In this document: piece after piece, positions 7,117 to 15,066 of the stretch
Layout of the letters: each line of letters begins with the position of its first letter
Position numbering within the stretch: the stretch's first letter is position 1
Assembly (NCBI GenBank): GCA_030152805.1
Contig: JASLIG010000019.1
Span: 1-41,412, forward strand
Source: Solirubrobacterales bacterium
Lineage (GTDB): Bacteria > Actinomycetota > Thermoleophilia > Solirubrobacterales > 70-9
DNA: 41,412 bases
Reading direction: 5' to 3'
Translations under genes and position numbers: made by a program
Notes under the pieces: generated by a model
The model's input: the letters and a program-made list of their open reading frames with translations, nothing else
Told to the model about the DNA's origin: nothing
Databases searched by the model: none

Positions 7117-8144
7117 AGCAGGCCCTCCGTCTCGTCGAGGCCGAGCATCAGGTTGAGGTTCTGCACGCCCTGCCCGGAGGCGCCCTTCCAGATGTTGTCG
7201 ATCGCCGAGAAGGCCATCACCCGACCACCCTCCTCGACCGTGACATAGACGTGACACTCGTTCGTGTCGCGCACGTCGCGCACGCCGGGCGGCCGCTCGA
7301 CGACGTGCACGAACGGCTCGCCGTCGTAGCGCTCGCGATAGAGCGTCTGCACTTCGTCCCTGGATAGCGGCTCGCTCACCTGCGCGTAGCAGCTGGTCAG
7401 CTCCCCCTGATCGAGCGGCAGCAGGTGCGGAACGAAGGTGACCGGCGCCGGCGAGCCGAGCGCCGCCAGCTCCTGTTCGATCTCGGGCCGGTGGCGGTGG
7501 CCCTCGGTCTTGTAGGGGAAGGCGTTCTCGTCCATCGCGCTGAAGTGGACGGTGTCGTCGCTGCCGCGCCCGTAACCGGACGTGCCCTGCTTGGCGTCGA
7601 TCACGACGTCGGTGAGCAGGCCGCGCTCGGCCAGCGGCGCCAGCGCCAGCACGCTTGCGGTCGGGTAGCAACCGGGCGTCGCGACCAGCTCGGCCTCGCG
7701 CAGTTGCTCGCGGTATAGCTCGCTGAGGCCGTAGACGGCGCCCTCGAGCAGCTCGGGCGCCCCATGCTCGCCGTACCAGCGCTCGTAGGTGGGAAGGTCG
7801 CGCAGGCGGAAATCGGCGGAGAGGTCGACGACGAGCGCCCCGAGCCCGCGCAGCGCGGCAACCGCCGGCGCCGAGGCGCCGTGCGGGTAGGCGACGATCG
7901 CGGCCTCGACCTCCTCGATCTCGTCGAGGTCGAGCTCCGTCAGCTCGAGCGGCACCCGGTAGCGCGGGTAGAGGCTTTCGAGCCGCTTACCGGCGTCGCT
8001 GCGCGAGGTGATCGTTACCAGCTCGAGCTTCGGGTGGTTCCAGACGATCTGCGCCGCCAGGGCGCCGGTAAAGCCGGAGGCGCCGGCAACCAGCACCCGC
8101 GCCGCGGGCTCGCCGTCGAGGCGTTGTGCGAGCGCGTCAGCCAC
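7113..8144 (-). CDS. argC: N-acetyl-gamma-glutamyl-phosphate reductase
   Basis: NADPH-dependent reduction of acetylglutamyl phosphate to the semialdehyde. The product is 343 residues. The Rossmann motif is GASGFTG at 21-27, and the catalytic cysteine is C159 in ATPGCYPTA. Further family signatures are VDLSADFRLRD, KQGTSGYGRG, GHRHRPEIEQE and FVPHLLP. The GTG start lies inside the last codons of pheT (8-nt overlap), so the arginine genes are translationally coupled to phenylalanyl-tRNA synthetase. A pheST-argC order is known from Actinobacteria, including mycobacteria. An upstream extension of this frame exists only as a pheT shadow. Confidence 0.96.
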   Translation of the reverse strand: MADALAQRLDGEPAARVLVAGASGFTGALAAQIVWNHPKLELVTITSRSDAGKRLESLYPRYRVPLELTELDLDEIEEVEAAIVAYPHGASAPAVAALRGLGALVVDLSADFRLRDLPTYERWYGEHGAPELLEGAVYGLSELYREQLREAELVATPGCYPTASVLALAPLAERGLLTDVVIDAKQGTSGYGRGSDDTVHFSAMDENAFPYKTEGHRHRPEIEQELAALGSPAPVTFVPHLLPLDQGELTSCYAQVSEPLSRDEVQTLYRERYDGEPFVHVVERPPGVRDVRDTNECHVYVTVEEGGRVMAFSAIDNIWKGASGQGVQNLNLMLGLDETEGLL

Positions 8145-10629
8145 GCAGCGACCCCCCGATCTTCTCCAGCTCGGCCTCGATCGCCGCCCTCCGCGCGGCG
8201 ACCTCCTCGTCGGTGAGGGTGCGATCGGCGGCCCGGAACTCGAGCTGCAGCGCCACGCTCTTGCGGCCCTCGCCAACCTGCTCGCCCTCGTAGAGGTCGA
8301 AGACCTCAGCGGAGCGGAGCAGCTCGCCGCCGCCCGCGAGCACAGCTTGGCGCAGCTGCGCCGCGGGAACCTCGGCGGGCACCACCACGGCGAGATCCTG
8401 GTTGACGGCCGGAAAGGTCGTGACGTCCTCGTAGGTCTCCTCGCCGGCGGTGGAGGCGGCGAGGAGGGACCCGAGGTCGACTTCGAAACCGGCGGCGGAC
8501 TCGATGTCCCAATCCCGGCAGACAAGTGGGTGCAGCTCGCCGATCCAGCCGACCGGCCCGTTGCCCACGCTGACGTGAGCGGAGCGGCCTGGATGCAGGA
8601 ACGGCTCCTCGGCTGACTCGAACGAGAGCGCCGTGCCAAGCTGCCCGCCGAGTGCCTCCAGCACGCCCTTGAGGGCGTAGAAATCAGCGGGGTCCCCATC
8701 CCCACGCCAGGACTTGGCCACGAGCGGCCCGACAGCGAGGCAACCGATCCGGTGCGGCTCGTAACCCAGCGCATGGCGCTCGCCCGGGAATTCGCCAGAA
8801 AGAACCCCGAAGCCGCCATTACCCGTGTTGAGCACGGGTTTCTGCGGCTTCGCCGCGTTCGGCAGGTAGACGCGCCCCGACTCGAAGAGGGCGACTGCGT
8901 CGGTGCCGCGGGCGAGGTTGCGCTGGGCGACGTCGAGCAGCGAGCCGACGACGGTCGTCCGCATCACGGATTGATCCTCCGAAAGGGGGTTCGACAGCAC
9001 GATCCCGTCGGCGCGCGGGTCGTCCGCGGAGATCCGCAGCCGGCCCGGCTCGCCCGGGTCGGTGAAGCTCCAGCCGACGATTTCGTCGAAGCCGAGGTCG
9101 CGCAGCGTGTCCTCGGCCCGACGGCGCAGGCGCTGCTCGCGGCTGAGGCCACCGATGCGGCCGGCGACGGCCGGCAGCGTGCTGGGCAGGTGCTCGTCGA
9201 GGCCGTGTACGCGGCCGACCTCCTCGACCAGGTCGACCTCGCGAGTGACGTCGCAGTGGCGGTCGGGCGGCACGGTGACCTCGAGGTCCGGACCGGCGAC
9301 CTCGACGCCGAAGCCGAGCCGCTCCAGGTAGGCGACCTGATCGGCCTGCGCGATCGCCATGCCGAGCAGGCCCTCGACCCGCTCGCCGCGCAGGGTGAGC
9401 CGCCGCGGCTCTGGGGTCTCGGCGGCGACGTCGATCGTGCCCGGCACCAGCCTGGCGCCGCAGAGCTCGACCATCAGCCGCGAGGCGATCCGCTGCCCCC
9501 GCATGCAGAGCTCTGGGTGGAGCTGCTTCTCGAAGCGAGCCGAAGCCTCGGAGCGCAGTGAGAGCTGGCGCGAGGTGCGCAGGATGTTGGTGCCGTTCCA
9601 GTTCGCCACCTCGAGCAGGACACGCGTGGTGGCGTCGGAGACCTCGGAGACCTGGCCGCCCATGATCCCGGCGATGCCGGAGGGTCCGTTGCGGTCGCAG
9701 ACCAGCACGGTCTCGGTGTCGAAGCTGCGCTCGACGCCGTCGAGTGTGGTCATCTTCTCGCCGTCGGTCGCGATGCGAATGGTCAACTCCCCGTCCGGGA
9801 CCTCGTCGAGGTCGAAGGCGTGCAGTGGCTGTGCGGTTAGCAGCATCGCGTAGTTGGTGATGTCGACGACGTTGTTGATCGGGCGCTGTCCGGCGGCGGC
9901 GAGGCGCGCCTGCAGCCAGGAAGGCGATGGACCGACGGTGACGTCGGTGAAGACGCGGGCGGTGAAGCGGGGGCATAGATCGGGCACCTCGACGGTGACC
10001 GAGGCGTAGTCGCCCGCCTCGCCTTCGCCCTCGGCTGGAGCGTCCTCCGCCCAGGGCTCACTCGCGAGGGGGGCGGCGCTAATCGCGTGGACCTCGCGGG
10101 CGACGCCGTAGACGCCGAAGCAGTCGACCCGGTTCGGCGTCACCTCCAGCTCGAGCACCGCCTCGCCGATCGGCAGCACCTCGGCCAGCGGGGTGCCGGC
10201 GCGGAGGCCATCGTCCTCGAGGACGAGGATCCCCTCGGAGGTCTCGCTCATCCCCAGCTCCGACGCCGAGCAGATCATCCCGGCGGAGCGCACGCCGCGC
10301 AGCTTCGCTTCGCCGATCTGCATCCCGCCCGGCATCGTCGCGCCGGGCAGCGCCACCGGCACGGTCTGGCCGGCCGCGACGTTGGGCGCCCCGCAGACGA
10401 CCGTGCGCTCGCCGTCGCCAGTGTCGAGCGTGCAGACCCGCAGGCGATCGGCGTTCGGGTGCGGCTCGGCGCTAAGCACCTTGCCGACGACGAAGCCGTC
10501 GGCCGCGGGCGGGCCAACCGCGACGACCCGCTCGACCTCAGTGCCGGTCATCGCCAGCCGCTCGGCGAGCTCTCCGGGCTCAACGCCCGGATCACAGTAC
10601 TCGCGCAGCCATGAGTAGGGGACCCTCAT
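8137..10629 (-). CDS. pheT: Phenylalanyl-tRNA synthetase beta subunit
   Basis: Large subunit of the alpha2-beta2 PheRS. 830 residues, the full family length. In order: N-terminal RVPYSWLREYCD; the tRNA-binding (EMAP-like) domain with HPNADRLRVC and GAPNVAAGQ (about 40-150); the B3/B4 editing region with NRVDCFGVYGVAREVHA; the B5 region with TVPPDRHCDVTREVDLVEE; a core class-II-like domain with PLSEDQSVMRTT; and the C-terminal ferredoxin-fold anticodon-binding domain with FPAVNQDLAVVVP (about 735-830). The ATG overlaps the pheS stop (ATGA) and the stop overlaps the argC start. Confidence 0.97.
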   Translation of the reverse strand: MRVPYSWLREYCDPGVEPGELAERLAMTGTEVERVVAVGPPAADGFVVGKVLSAEPHPNADRLRVCTLDTGDGERTVVCGAPNVAAGQTVPVALPGATMPGGMQIGEAKLRGVRSAGMICSASELGMSETSEGILVLEDDGLRAGTPLAEVLPIGEAVLELEVTPNRVDCFGVYGVAREVHAISAAPLASEPWAEDAPAEGEGEAGDYASVTVEVPDLCPRFTARVFTDVTVGPSPSWLQARLAAAGQRPINNVVDITNYAMLLTAQPLHAFDLDEVPDGELTIRIATDGEKMTTLDGVERSFDTETVLVCDRNGPSGIAGIMGGQVSEVSDATTRVLLEVANWNGTNILRTSRQLSLRSEASARFEKQLHPELCMRGQRIASRLMVELCGARLVPGTIDVAAETPEPRRLTLRGERVEGLLGMAIAQADQVAYLERLGFGVEVAGPDLEVTVPPDRHCDVTREVDLVEEVGRVHGLDEHLPSTLPAVAGRIGGLSREQRLRRRAEDTLRDLGFDEIVGWSFTDPGEPGRLRISADDPRADGIVLSNPLSEDQSVMRTTVVGSLLDVAQRNLARGTDAVALFESGRVYLPNAAKPQKPVLNTGNGGFGVLSGEFPGERHALGYEPHRIGCLAVGPLVAKSWRGDGDPADFYALKGVLEALGGQLGTALSFESAEEPFLHPGRSAHVSVGNGPVGWIGELHPLVCRDWDIESAAGFEVDLGSLLAASTAGEETYEDVTTFPAVNQDLAVVVPAEVPAAQLRQAVLAGGGELLRSAEVFDLYEGEQVGEGRKSVALQLEFRAADRTLTDEEVAARRAAIEAELEKIGGSLRG

Positions 10630-11684
10630 GAGAACTGCTCCAGCACGCGCACGTCGTTATCGAAGAAGCGCCGCAGGTCGGGGACGCCGTGGCGCAGCAT
10701 CGCGATCCGCTCGACGCCCATACCAAAGGCGAAGCCCTGCACGCGCTCGGGGTCGTAGCCGTTCGCTTCGACGAAGTCGAGCACGTTGGGATCGACCATG
10801 CCGGCGCCGCCGACCTCGATCCAGCCGATGCCCTTGCAGAGGTTGCAACGCTCGCCGTCCGCCAGCGTGCCCGTCCCCTCGCACTGGAAGCAGGAGACAT
10901 CGAACTCGACGCTAGGCTCGGTGAAGGGAAAGAAGTGCGGCCGCATGCGCGCCTCGCGGCCGGCACCGAAGATCGCGCTCAGCATCTCGGTCAGCGTCCC
11001 CTGCAAGTCGGCGAGCGTGATCCCCTCGCCGATCGCGAGGCCCTCGACCTGGTGGAACATCGGGCTGTGGGTGGCGTCGGAGTCGCGCCGGTAGACCTTG
11101 CCCGGCGCGATCATGAAGATCGGCGGCGGTTGGGATTCCATGCCGCGCACCTGCACCGGCGAGGTGTGCGTGCGCAACAGCACCTCCGGGTGTGACTGCA
11201 CGTAGAAGGTGTCCTGGAGCATCCGCGCCGGGTGCCCGGGTGGGTGGTTCAGCGCCGTGAAGTTGTAGTAGTCGTGCTCCACCTCGGGGCCCTCCATCAC
11301 CTGGTAGCCGAGCCCGACCATCACGTCCTCGATCTGGCGGGTGGTGCGGGTGATCAGGTGGTTGTGACCGACCGGCCGCGGTGGCGCGCCGGGCAGCGTC
11401 ACGTCGATGAGGTCCCCGGCCAAGCGCGACCCCAGCTCGCTGGCGTCGAGTGCCTCGCCGCGCGCCTCGATCAGCGACTCCAGCTCCTGCCGTGCCGCGT
11501 TGGCGCCGGCGCCGACCTCGCCGCGCTCGGAGGCGGGCAACTCGGCGATCCCGCGCAGGATCGTGGTCAGCTCGGCCTTGCGCCCGAGGTAGCGGACGCG
11601 CAATTCCTCCAGCTCGGCGGTGCCGGGCGCCGCCTCGATCGCGCCCGCGGCCTCGGCCCTGATCTCCTCGATCCGATCAAGCAT
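10626..11684 (-). CDS. pheS: Phenylalanyl-tRNA synthetase alpha subunit
   Basis: Catalytic subunit of PheRS, 352 residues. The N-terminus is the expected coiled coil (LDRIEEIRAEAAGAIEAAP). Class II motifs follow: HPARMLQDTFYV, then motif 2 around FHQVEGLAIGEG, and motif 3 GMGVERIAMLRHGVPDLR near the C-terminus. An insert with two CxxC pairs (SCFQCEG and CNLCKGIGW) forms a zinc-ribbon-like element seen in part of this family. I chose the ATG before LDRIEE, which overlaps the 3' end of the methylase gene by 8 nt; the longer frame begins MLQFAPSGYRR and runs through methylase codons, so it is unlikely. Confidence 0.97.
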   Translation of the reverse strand: MLDRIEEIRAEAAGAIEAAPGTAELEELRVRYLGRKAELTTILRGIAELPASERGEVGAGANAARQELESLIEARGEALDASELGSRLAGDLIDVTLPGAPPRPVGHNHLITRTTRQIEDVMVGLGYQVMEGPEVEHDYYNFTALNHPPGHPARMLQDTFYVQSHPEVLLRTHTSPVQVRGMESQPPPIFMIAPGKVYRRDSDATHSPMFHQVEGLAIGEGITLADLQGTLTEMLSAIFGAGREARMRPHFFPFTEPSVEFDVSCFQCEGTGTLADGERCNLCKGIGWIEVGGAGMVDPNVLDFVEANGYDPERVQGFAFGMGVERIAMLRHGVPDLRRFFDNDVRVLEQFS

Positions 11685-12396
11685 CTGGCTCGGCCTCCGG
11701 CATGGCGGGCGACGATAGCCGCTCGGCGCAAATTGCAGCAACAGCAGCCACGTTCAGCGACTCGGCTCCACCCGGACGCAGCGGAATCGTGACCCGTGAG
11801 TCACAGGCCGCCAGCACCTCGTCCGGCAGACCCTCGCGCTCAGCGCCGAGACAGATCGTGGCGGCGCCGGCGAGCGCAGCGGGGCCCTCGCCTCCGTGGG
11901 CGACCAGCGCGGCCCGCGGCCCCGGCGTCGCGGCCACCCCACCGCGCGCCAGCGGCTGACCGAAGACCGAGCCCATGCTCGCCCGCACCGCCTTGGGCGA
12001 GTGGGGATCGGCGCAGCCCGGACCCAGCACGACGGTGCAATCGAGCAGCGCGTGGGCAGTGCGCACGATCGCGCCGACGTTGCCGGGATCGCCGACACCG
12101 TGCAGGTAGAGGCAGGGCGAACCGCCGGGCTCGCTCCAGCGCTGGGGCCAGACCGCGATCGCCCGCGTCCCCGAGCCGAGCCCGGAGACCGAGGCGAGCA
12201 GCTCGGGCTCCACCTCCTCGCCGCCAAGGCCGCTGCCAGCGGCGGTGAGGACGAAGCGCGGCTCGGCCCCGGCGGCGAGGCCCGCCTCGACCAGGTCCTC
12301 GCCCTCGCTGAGGAAGGCGCCCTCGCGCTCGCGGTGCTTGCGCTCGTGCAGCTTGCGCACCAGCTTCAGCTTCTCGTTGTGGGGGCTCTCGATCAT
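11677..12396 (-). CDS. SpoU/TrmH-family RNA 2'-O-methyltransferase (TsnR-like)
   Basis: Probable rRNA ribose methyltransferase, 239 residues. The N-terminal 70 residues are a substrate-binding domain (NEKLKLVRKLHERKHREREG), followed by a SPOUT knot domain with its three motifs: NVGAIVRTA 106-114, LGAEREGLP 183-191 and SLNVAAVAA 213-221. The equivalent gene in mycobacteria, tsnR, also lies between rplT and pheS. The target nucleotide cannot be deduced. The frame is open up to 12474, but that part runs into the intrinsic terminator after rplT, so I place the start at the first ATG past it. The last 8 nt overlap pheS. Confidence 0.9.
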   Translation of the reverse strand: MIESPHNEKLKLVRKLHERKHREREGAFLSEGEDLVEAGLAAGAEPRFVLTAAGSGLGGEEVEPELLASVSGLGSGTRAIAVWPQRWSEPGGSPCLYLHGVGDPGNVGAIVRTAHALLDCTVVLGPGCADPHSPKAVRASMGSVFGQPLARGGVAATPGPRAALVAHGGEGPAALAGAATICLGAEREGLPDEVLAACDSRVTIPLRPGGAESLNVAAVAAICAERLSSPAMPEAEPDA

Positions 12397-12458
12397 CTGG
12401 TCTGCGTCGGTCTTCTCTTTGCTGACAGTTCTGGTCTTTGCCTTCTTCTCCTGGAACG

Positions 12459-12484
12459 AAAAAGCGGGCCGCAAAACGGCCCGC
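12459..12484 (-). terminator. Intrinsic terminator after rplT
   Basis: On the minus strand GCGGGCCG-TTTTG-CGGCCCGC makes a perfect 8-bp GC stem followed directly by TTTTTCG. It lies 26 nt past the rplT stop and about 60 nt before the methylase start. It should end or attenuate rpmI-rplT transcription, so the methylase-pheST-arg genes depend on read-through or on a promoter that I cannot identify in the short gap. Confidence 0.85.
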
Positions 12485-12510
12485 CCGGGAAAGTGGAGTG
12501 TTGGCTGCGG

Positions 12511-12870
12511 CTAGGCGGCCGCACCCTCCCGGGCCAGCTCGACAAATCGGCGAAAGGCATCGCGGTCGTTGACGGCGATGTCGGCGAGCATCTTGCGGTT
12601 CACCTCGACCCCGGCCTCGCCGAGGCCGTGGATCAGTTCGGAGTAGCTCATACCCTCCAGCCGCGCGGCGGCGTTGATCCGGGTGATCCAGAGGCGGCGG
12701 AACTCGCGCTTGCGGTTGCGCCGGTCGCGGTAGGCGTACATCCCCGAGCGCTGCACCTGCTCTTTGGCGAAGCGGTAGGAGGAGTGCTTGCGGCCGAAAT
12801 AGCCTTTTGCTTCCTTGAGGACTTTGCGGCGCTTCTTGCGCGCGTGGACTGACCGCTTGACCCGGCTCAC
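12511..12870 (-). CDS. rplT: 50S ribosomal protein L20
   Basis: 119 residues. It opens SRVKRSVHARKKRRKVLKEA, then KGYFGRKHSSYRFAKEQV and the conserved run YRDRRNRKREFRRLWITRIN, ending with the helical C-terminal domain (GMSYSELIHGL ... FVELAREGAAA). L20 binds 23S rRNA early in 50S assembly and represses its own operon in some bacteria. The GTG start overlaps the rpmI stop (GTGA). Length and sequence are standard. Confidence 0.98.
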   Translation of the reverse strand: MSRVKRSVHARKKRRKVLKEAKGYFGRKHSSYRFAKEQVQRSGMYAYRDRRNRKREFRRLWITRINAAARLEGMSYSELIHGLGEAGVEVNRKMLADIAVNDRDAFRRFVELAREGAAA

Positions 12871-13067
12871 TTGCCGCCCCCAAGCAGGTGCCGCACCGTC
12901 TTCGTATCGGACGGGGCGATCTCGACCGGACGCGCCATCCGGCGCTTGCGCTTCGGCGACTTCTTCTCGAGGATGTGGCTCGAGTAGGCGCGCCGGCCGC
13001 GCAGCTTGCCAGTCGCCGTCTTGCGAAAGCGCTTCTTGGCACCGGAATGAGTTTTCATCTTGGGCAC
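12867..13067 (-). CDS. rpmI: 50S ribosomal protein L35
   Basis: 66 residues: PKMKTHSGAKKRFRKTATGK, then LRGRRAYSSHILEKKSPKRK and RHLL near the end, all typical of L35. The start is GTG with no strong ribosome-binding site. Its usual upstream partner infC is not adjacent: wecB on the opposite strand intervenes, so rpmI-rplT needs its own promoter in the 85-nt divergent gap. I see no convincing -35/-10 pair there; CAATAG precedes the start, as it does for argG. Confidence 0.97.
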   Translation of the reverse strand: MPKMKTHSGAKKRFRKTATGKLRGRRAYSSHILEKKSPKRKRRMARPVEIAPSDTKTVRHLLGGGK

Positions 13068-13152
13068 GGGTCGCTATTGAAGCAGACAGGCGCGCGCGAG
13101 CGCAGCCACTGTTTGCCGGTGACGGGCGGAGCGCAGGGTACTGTGGCGCCGC

Positions 13153-14223
13153 ATGCGCATCGTCTACGTGGTCGGAACGCGACCCAACTTCGTCAAGACG
13201 GCCCCGGTGATCGGCGCCCTGCGCGCGCGGGCGCCGGAGGGCCGGCACGCGATCGTCCACACCGGACAGCACTACGACCGGCTGATGTCGGAGGTCTTCC
13301 TCGAGGAGCTCGGCGTGCCCGCCCCAGACCACATGCTCGAGGTCGGCTCGGGCAGCCACGCGCAGCAGACGGCGCGGGTGATGGAGCGGTTGGAGCCGGT
13401 GCTCGAGGAGGAGCGCCCCGATCTGGTGATGGTCCCCGGCGACGTCAACTCGACCGCGGCCGCGGCGCTGACCGCGGCCAAGATGCAGATCCCGGTGGCC
13501 CACATCGAGGCCGGCCTGCGCAGCTTCGATCGCACGATGCCCGAGGAGCTGAACCGGATCGTCACCGACCAGCTCTCCGACCAGCTCTTCATCCACAGCC
13601 CGGAGGCCGACGACAACCTGCACGCCGAGGGAATCCCGGCCGATCGGATCCACCTGGTCGGCAACACGATGATCGACACGCTGGTGGCGCTGGAGGGCCG
13701 CTTCCGCGCCGCCGGCGCCGCCGGCCGGCTCGGCGTCGCACCCGGCGAGTTCGTCCTCGTCACTTTGCACCGCCCCGCTCTGGTCGACGGCCCCCTGCTC
13801 GCCGACGCGATCGGCAGCCTGGCGGCCCTGGCCCGGCAGATGCCGGTCGTCTTCCCGGTCCATCCGCGCACGCAGGCGATGCTGGAGACGATCGACTCCG
13901 AGCACCCCGGGCTGCTGCTCTGCGAGCCGCTCGGCTATCTCGACTTCCTCTCCCTCCTCGCCGACGCCGGCGCCGTCCTAACCGACTCCGGCGGCATCCA
14001 GGAGGAGACCACCTACCTAGGCATCCCCTGCTTCACCCTACGAGCCAACACCGAGCGCCCAATCACCCTCACCGCCGGCACCAACGCCCTGCTCGGCCTG
14101 GACCCCGCCGCCATCGCCCAGATCCCAGCAGCCCTAGCTCAGCGCCCAGCGAAACCGCCCGACCCGCCGCCCCTCTGGGACGGCCACGCCGCAGAGCGAA
14201 TCGCCGACGTCGTTACGGGCTAA
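13153..14223 (+). CDS. wecB: UDP-N-acetylglucosamine 2-epimerase (non-hydrolysing)
   Basis: Interconverts UDP-GlcNAc and UDP-ManNAc for surface polysaccharide or teichoic-type polymers. 356 residues of the GT-B-like epimerase fold: GTRPNFVKTAPVI at 8-20, HTGQHYDRLMS, GDVNSTAAAAL, AHIEAGLRSFDRTMPEELNR, the conserved VGNTMIDTL, and DSGGIQEETTYLGIPCFTLR near the nucleotide site. The usual HR.EN segment reads HRPALVDGP, a departure from the common HRPSNVD/HRRENV forms. It lies alone on the plus strand between rpmI and infC, which are normally contiguous; no other polysaccharide gene is adjacent. Its stop codon is followed at once by copy 2 of the dispersed element. The last 80 or so codons use more CTA and CCA than the rest. 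Confidence 0.93.
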   Translation: MRIVYVVGTRPNFVKTAPVIGALRARAPEGRHAIVHTGQHYDRLMSEVFLEELGVPAPDHMLEVGSGSHAQQTARVMERLEPVLEEERPDLVMVPGDVNSTAAAALTAAKMQIPVAHIEAGLRSFDRTMPEELNRIVTDQLSDQLFIHSPEADDNLHAEGIPADRIHLVGNTMIDTLVALEGRFRAAGAAGRLGVAPGEFVLVTLHRPALVDGPLLADAIGSLAALARQMPVVFPVHPRTQAMLETIDSEHPGLLLCEPLGYLDFLSLLADAGAVLTDSGGIQEETTYLGIPCFTLRANTERPITLTAGTNALLGLDPAAIAQIPAALAQRPAKPPDPPPLWDGHAAERIADVVTG

Positions 14224-14335
14224 GGCCTATCCCGGTAGGGGTGAAGCGTCTTGTACTTTTTGGGCGTCCACCCTGAGGCGCCAGCAAGTCCGTCTACATC
14301 CAAAAAGTTAAGCGGAACCCCTGCCGGGATAGGCC
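14224..14335 (+). repeat. Dispersed structured element, copy 2
   Basis: It exactly fills the space between the wecB stop and the convergent infC stop. The outer arms GGCCTATCCCGGTAGGGGT and its complement pair over 19 bp with one G-T position. Inside lie GAAGCGTCTTGT, the inner stem ACTTTTTGG / CCAAAAAGT, the loop block TGAGGCGCCAGCAAG and GTTAAGCGGAACCCC. All the inner motifs recur in copy 1 (403-522), while the outer arms differ in sequence but keep their pairing. A stop codon in the frame that reads open in copy 1 argues against a coding role. Confidence 0.87.
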
Positions 14336-14974
14336 CTAAGCAGCCGCAGCGTCATCGCCGGGCGTGTCGTCCTCACCGGGAGACTCCTCAGCGGGTTTGT
14401 CCTCGCCGCCGGCCTCGACCTTGGCCGCCTCTTTGCCAGGCGCCAACAGCATGCTCATGTTGCGCCCTTCCTGCAGCGGCTGGGACTCGATCACGGCAAG
14501 CCCGTCGAGATCCTCGAAGAGGCGCTGCAGCAGCGCCCGGCCGCGCTCGGGGTGAGCCTGCTCGCGGCCGCGGAACATGATCGTGATCTTGACCTTGTCC
14601 TGGTGGCGCAGGAATCGCTCCACGTGACCCTTCTTGGTCTCATAGTCGTGGTCGGCGATCTTCGGCCGCAGCTTGATCTCGCGGATGTTGACCTGCTGCT
14701 GGTGCTTGCGTGCCTGCTTCTGCTTCTGCTCCTGCTCGTACTTGTACTTCGAGTAGTCGAGCAGGCGGGTCACCGGGGGTTTCGAGTTGGGTGCCACCTC
14801 GACCAGGTCGAGGTCGGCCTCCTGGGCACGTTTGAGCGCCTCGTTAATCTCGACGACGCCGAGCTGCTCTCCCTCCGCCCCGATCAGGCGAACTTTGGGG
14901 ACGCGGATACGCTCGTTGATCCGGGTGGTGTCGCGCTCTGGTGGGCGCCGATCGAACCTACGCGGGACCGGCAC
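14336..14974 (-). CDS. infC: Translation initiation factor IF-3
   Basis: Prevents subunit joining and checks the start codon. 212 residues. The N-terminal domain has RINERIRVPKVRLIGAEGEQ and LDLVEVAPNSKPPVTRLLDY. The linker is KYKYEQEQKQKQARKHQQQ, and the C-terminal domain has REIKLRPKIADHDYETK and KVKITIMFRGRE. Beyond the usual end there is an acidic, Pro/Ala-rich extension of about 35 residues (GGEDKPAEESPGEDDTPGDD), as in some other actinobacterial IF3. The start is GTG. It follows thrS after 92 nt and ends against element copy 2. Confidence 0.97.
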   Translation of the reverse strand: MPVPRRFDRRPPERDTTRINERIRVPKVRLIGAEGEQLGVVEINEALKRAQEADLDLVEVAPNSKPPVTRLLDYSKYKYEQEQKQKQARKHQQQVNIREIKLRPKIADHDYETKKGHVERFLRHQDKVKITIMFRGREQAHPERGRALLQRLFEDLDGLAVIESQPLQEGRNMSMLLAPGKEAAKVEAGGEDKPAEESPGEDDTPGDDAAAA

Positions 14975-15066
14975 TATCGAAGTGAGTGGTGGAGCTTCAA
15001 GCGGACGAGAGGTTGGGAGGCTGGCACGGGTGGCTCAGGGCCGCGAGGTGTTTGGCGTGCCTGCAA

